Positions 5,652 through 5,799 of a stretch of 5,799 bases of DNA are shown here, one piece after another. Positions within the stretch are counted from its first letter, which is position 1. Each line of letters starts with the position of its first letter. The stretch comes from Rhizobium sp. Q54 (GTDB taxonomy: Bacteria > Pseudomonadota > Alphaproteobacteria > Rhizobiales > Beijerinckiaceae): contig CAMDKB010000298.1 in NCBI GenBank assembly GCA_945901195.1, positions 1 to 5,799 of the forward strand, written 5' to 3'. Below the pieces are notes generated by a model. That model saw only the letters and a list, made by a program, of their open reading frames with translations. It did not search any database and had not been told where the DNA came from. A program made the position numbers and the translations under genes.

Positions 5652-5799
5652 CAGGGGAATCGGGTGAATAAAAATTCTCACGCGGCAACGAGGCTGGCGA
5701 GGTAGTCGTCGTCCCATCCGGCGGCCTTGCGGCGCAGACGGATGGAACTCTTTCCCGGAGCCACGCGCAGTAGATTGCAGGCGACGCGCCGGCAGGTCG
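5652..5799 (-). mobile_element. ISAs1-family insertion sequence, 3' end
   Basis: The transposase C-terminus together with a probable terminal repeat. The plus strand from 5652 reads CAGGGGAATCGGGTGA; a CAGGG start is typical for this family as I recall it, and it sits 26 bases outside the transposase stop codon. The rest of the element and its other terminus lie beyond the window, so neither completeness nor target duplication can be judged. Confidence 0.65.
5678..5799 (-). CDS. ISAs1-family transposase, C-terminal 39 codons (partial)
   Basis: The minus strand entering from the window edge reads CRRVACNLLRVAPGKSSIR and then LRRKAAGWDDDYLASLVAA followed by TGA. The pattern LRRxAxNLLR...SIxxKRKxAGWDxxYL is the conserved C-terminus of ISAs1-family (H-repeat-associated) transposases. 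The catalytic acidic residues lie upstream, outside the window, so it cannot be said whether the gene is intact. Confidence 0.75.
   Translation of the reverse strand, partial: TCRRVACNLLRVAPGKSSIRLRRKAAGWDDDYLASLVAA

Noticed and set aside
5331..5717. Minus-strand 128-codon frame overlapping the SOUL gene and the IS end
   Set aside because: It crosses an IS terminus and runs antisense to conserved SOUL codons; its middle resembles translated intergenic repeat rather than a protein.
1..5799. CRISPR array, tRNA, rRNA, toxin-antitoxin or defence system
   Set aside because: No regularly spaced repeats, no tRNA-like cloverleaf and no small paired genes of those families were seen on either strand by eye.

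Overview
The window looks like accessory DNA from an alphaproteobacterium, most likely of the Rhizobiales (Bradyrhizobium-like). This is an inference from moderately high GC, the protein families present, and debris of two insertion-sequence families (IS6 and ISAs1). The genus cannot be proved from this sequence. Nearly everything is on the minus strand and is described here in that direction, from high to low coordinates. The exception is one plus-strand gene near the right end.

Right end: 5652-5799 is the 3' end of an ISAs1-family insertion sequence, with the last 39 transposase codons and a probable terminal repeat. A roughly 150-bp intergenic stretch with an 11-bp direct repeat separates it from an apparently intact exported SOUL/heme-binding-family protein (4833-5501, plus strand).

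Middle, 3154-4757: a rearranged zone. It holds the C-terminal two thirds of a CurA-type NADPH-dependent oxidoreductase whose N-terminal domain is gone, then the first 56 codons of a DJ-1/PfpI-type protein. That gene is cut by the left end of an IS6-family element. The IS6 transposase is itself cut after about 65 codons and joined in frame to the C-terminal half of a nitrate/sulfonate/taurine-type ABC transporter ATPase. The result is one open chimeric frame (transposase helix-turn-helix plus ATPase Walker B and H-loop) that lacks both the transposase catalytic core and the ATPase Walker A. The partner permease (2377-3135) is intact but has lost its ATPase, and no substrate-binding protein is visible.

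Left part: 1805-2376 holds no intact gene. It does contain the C-terminal end of a LysR-type regulator (1908-2051), then a short upstream region with a palindrome and a weak promoter candidate. These precede a two-gene operon encoding a LeuC-like large subunit (395-1804, complete) and a LeuD-like small subunit (1-390, cut by the window edge). The Fe-S cysteines are kept, but several motifs differ from housekeeping 3-isopropylmalate dehydratase. The pair may therefore be a paralogue acting on leucine-pathway isopropylmalate or on another C4-C7 hydroxyacid.

No clearly new defence, mobile or RNA system was found. The most unusual object is the IS6-transposase/ABC-ATPase fusion frame. The most useful biological question is the substrate of the divergent LeuCD pair next to a decayed LysR gene and an orphaned importer permease.
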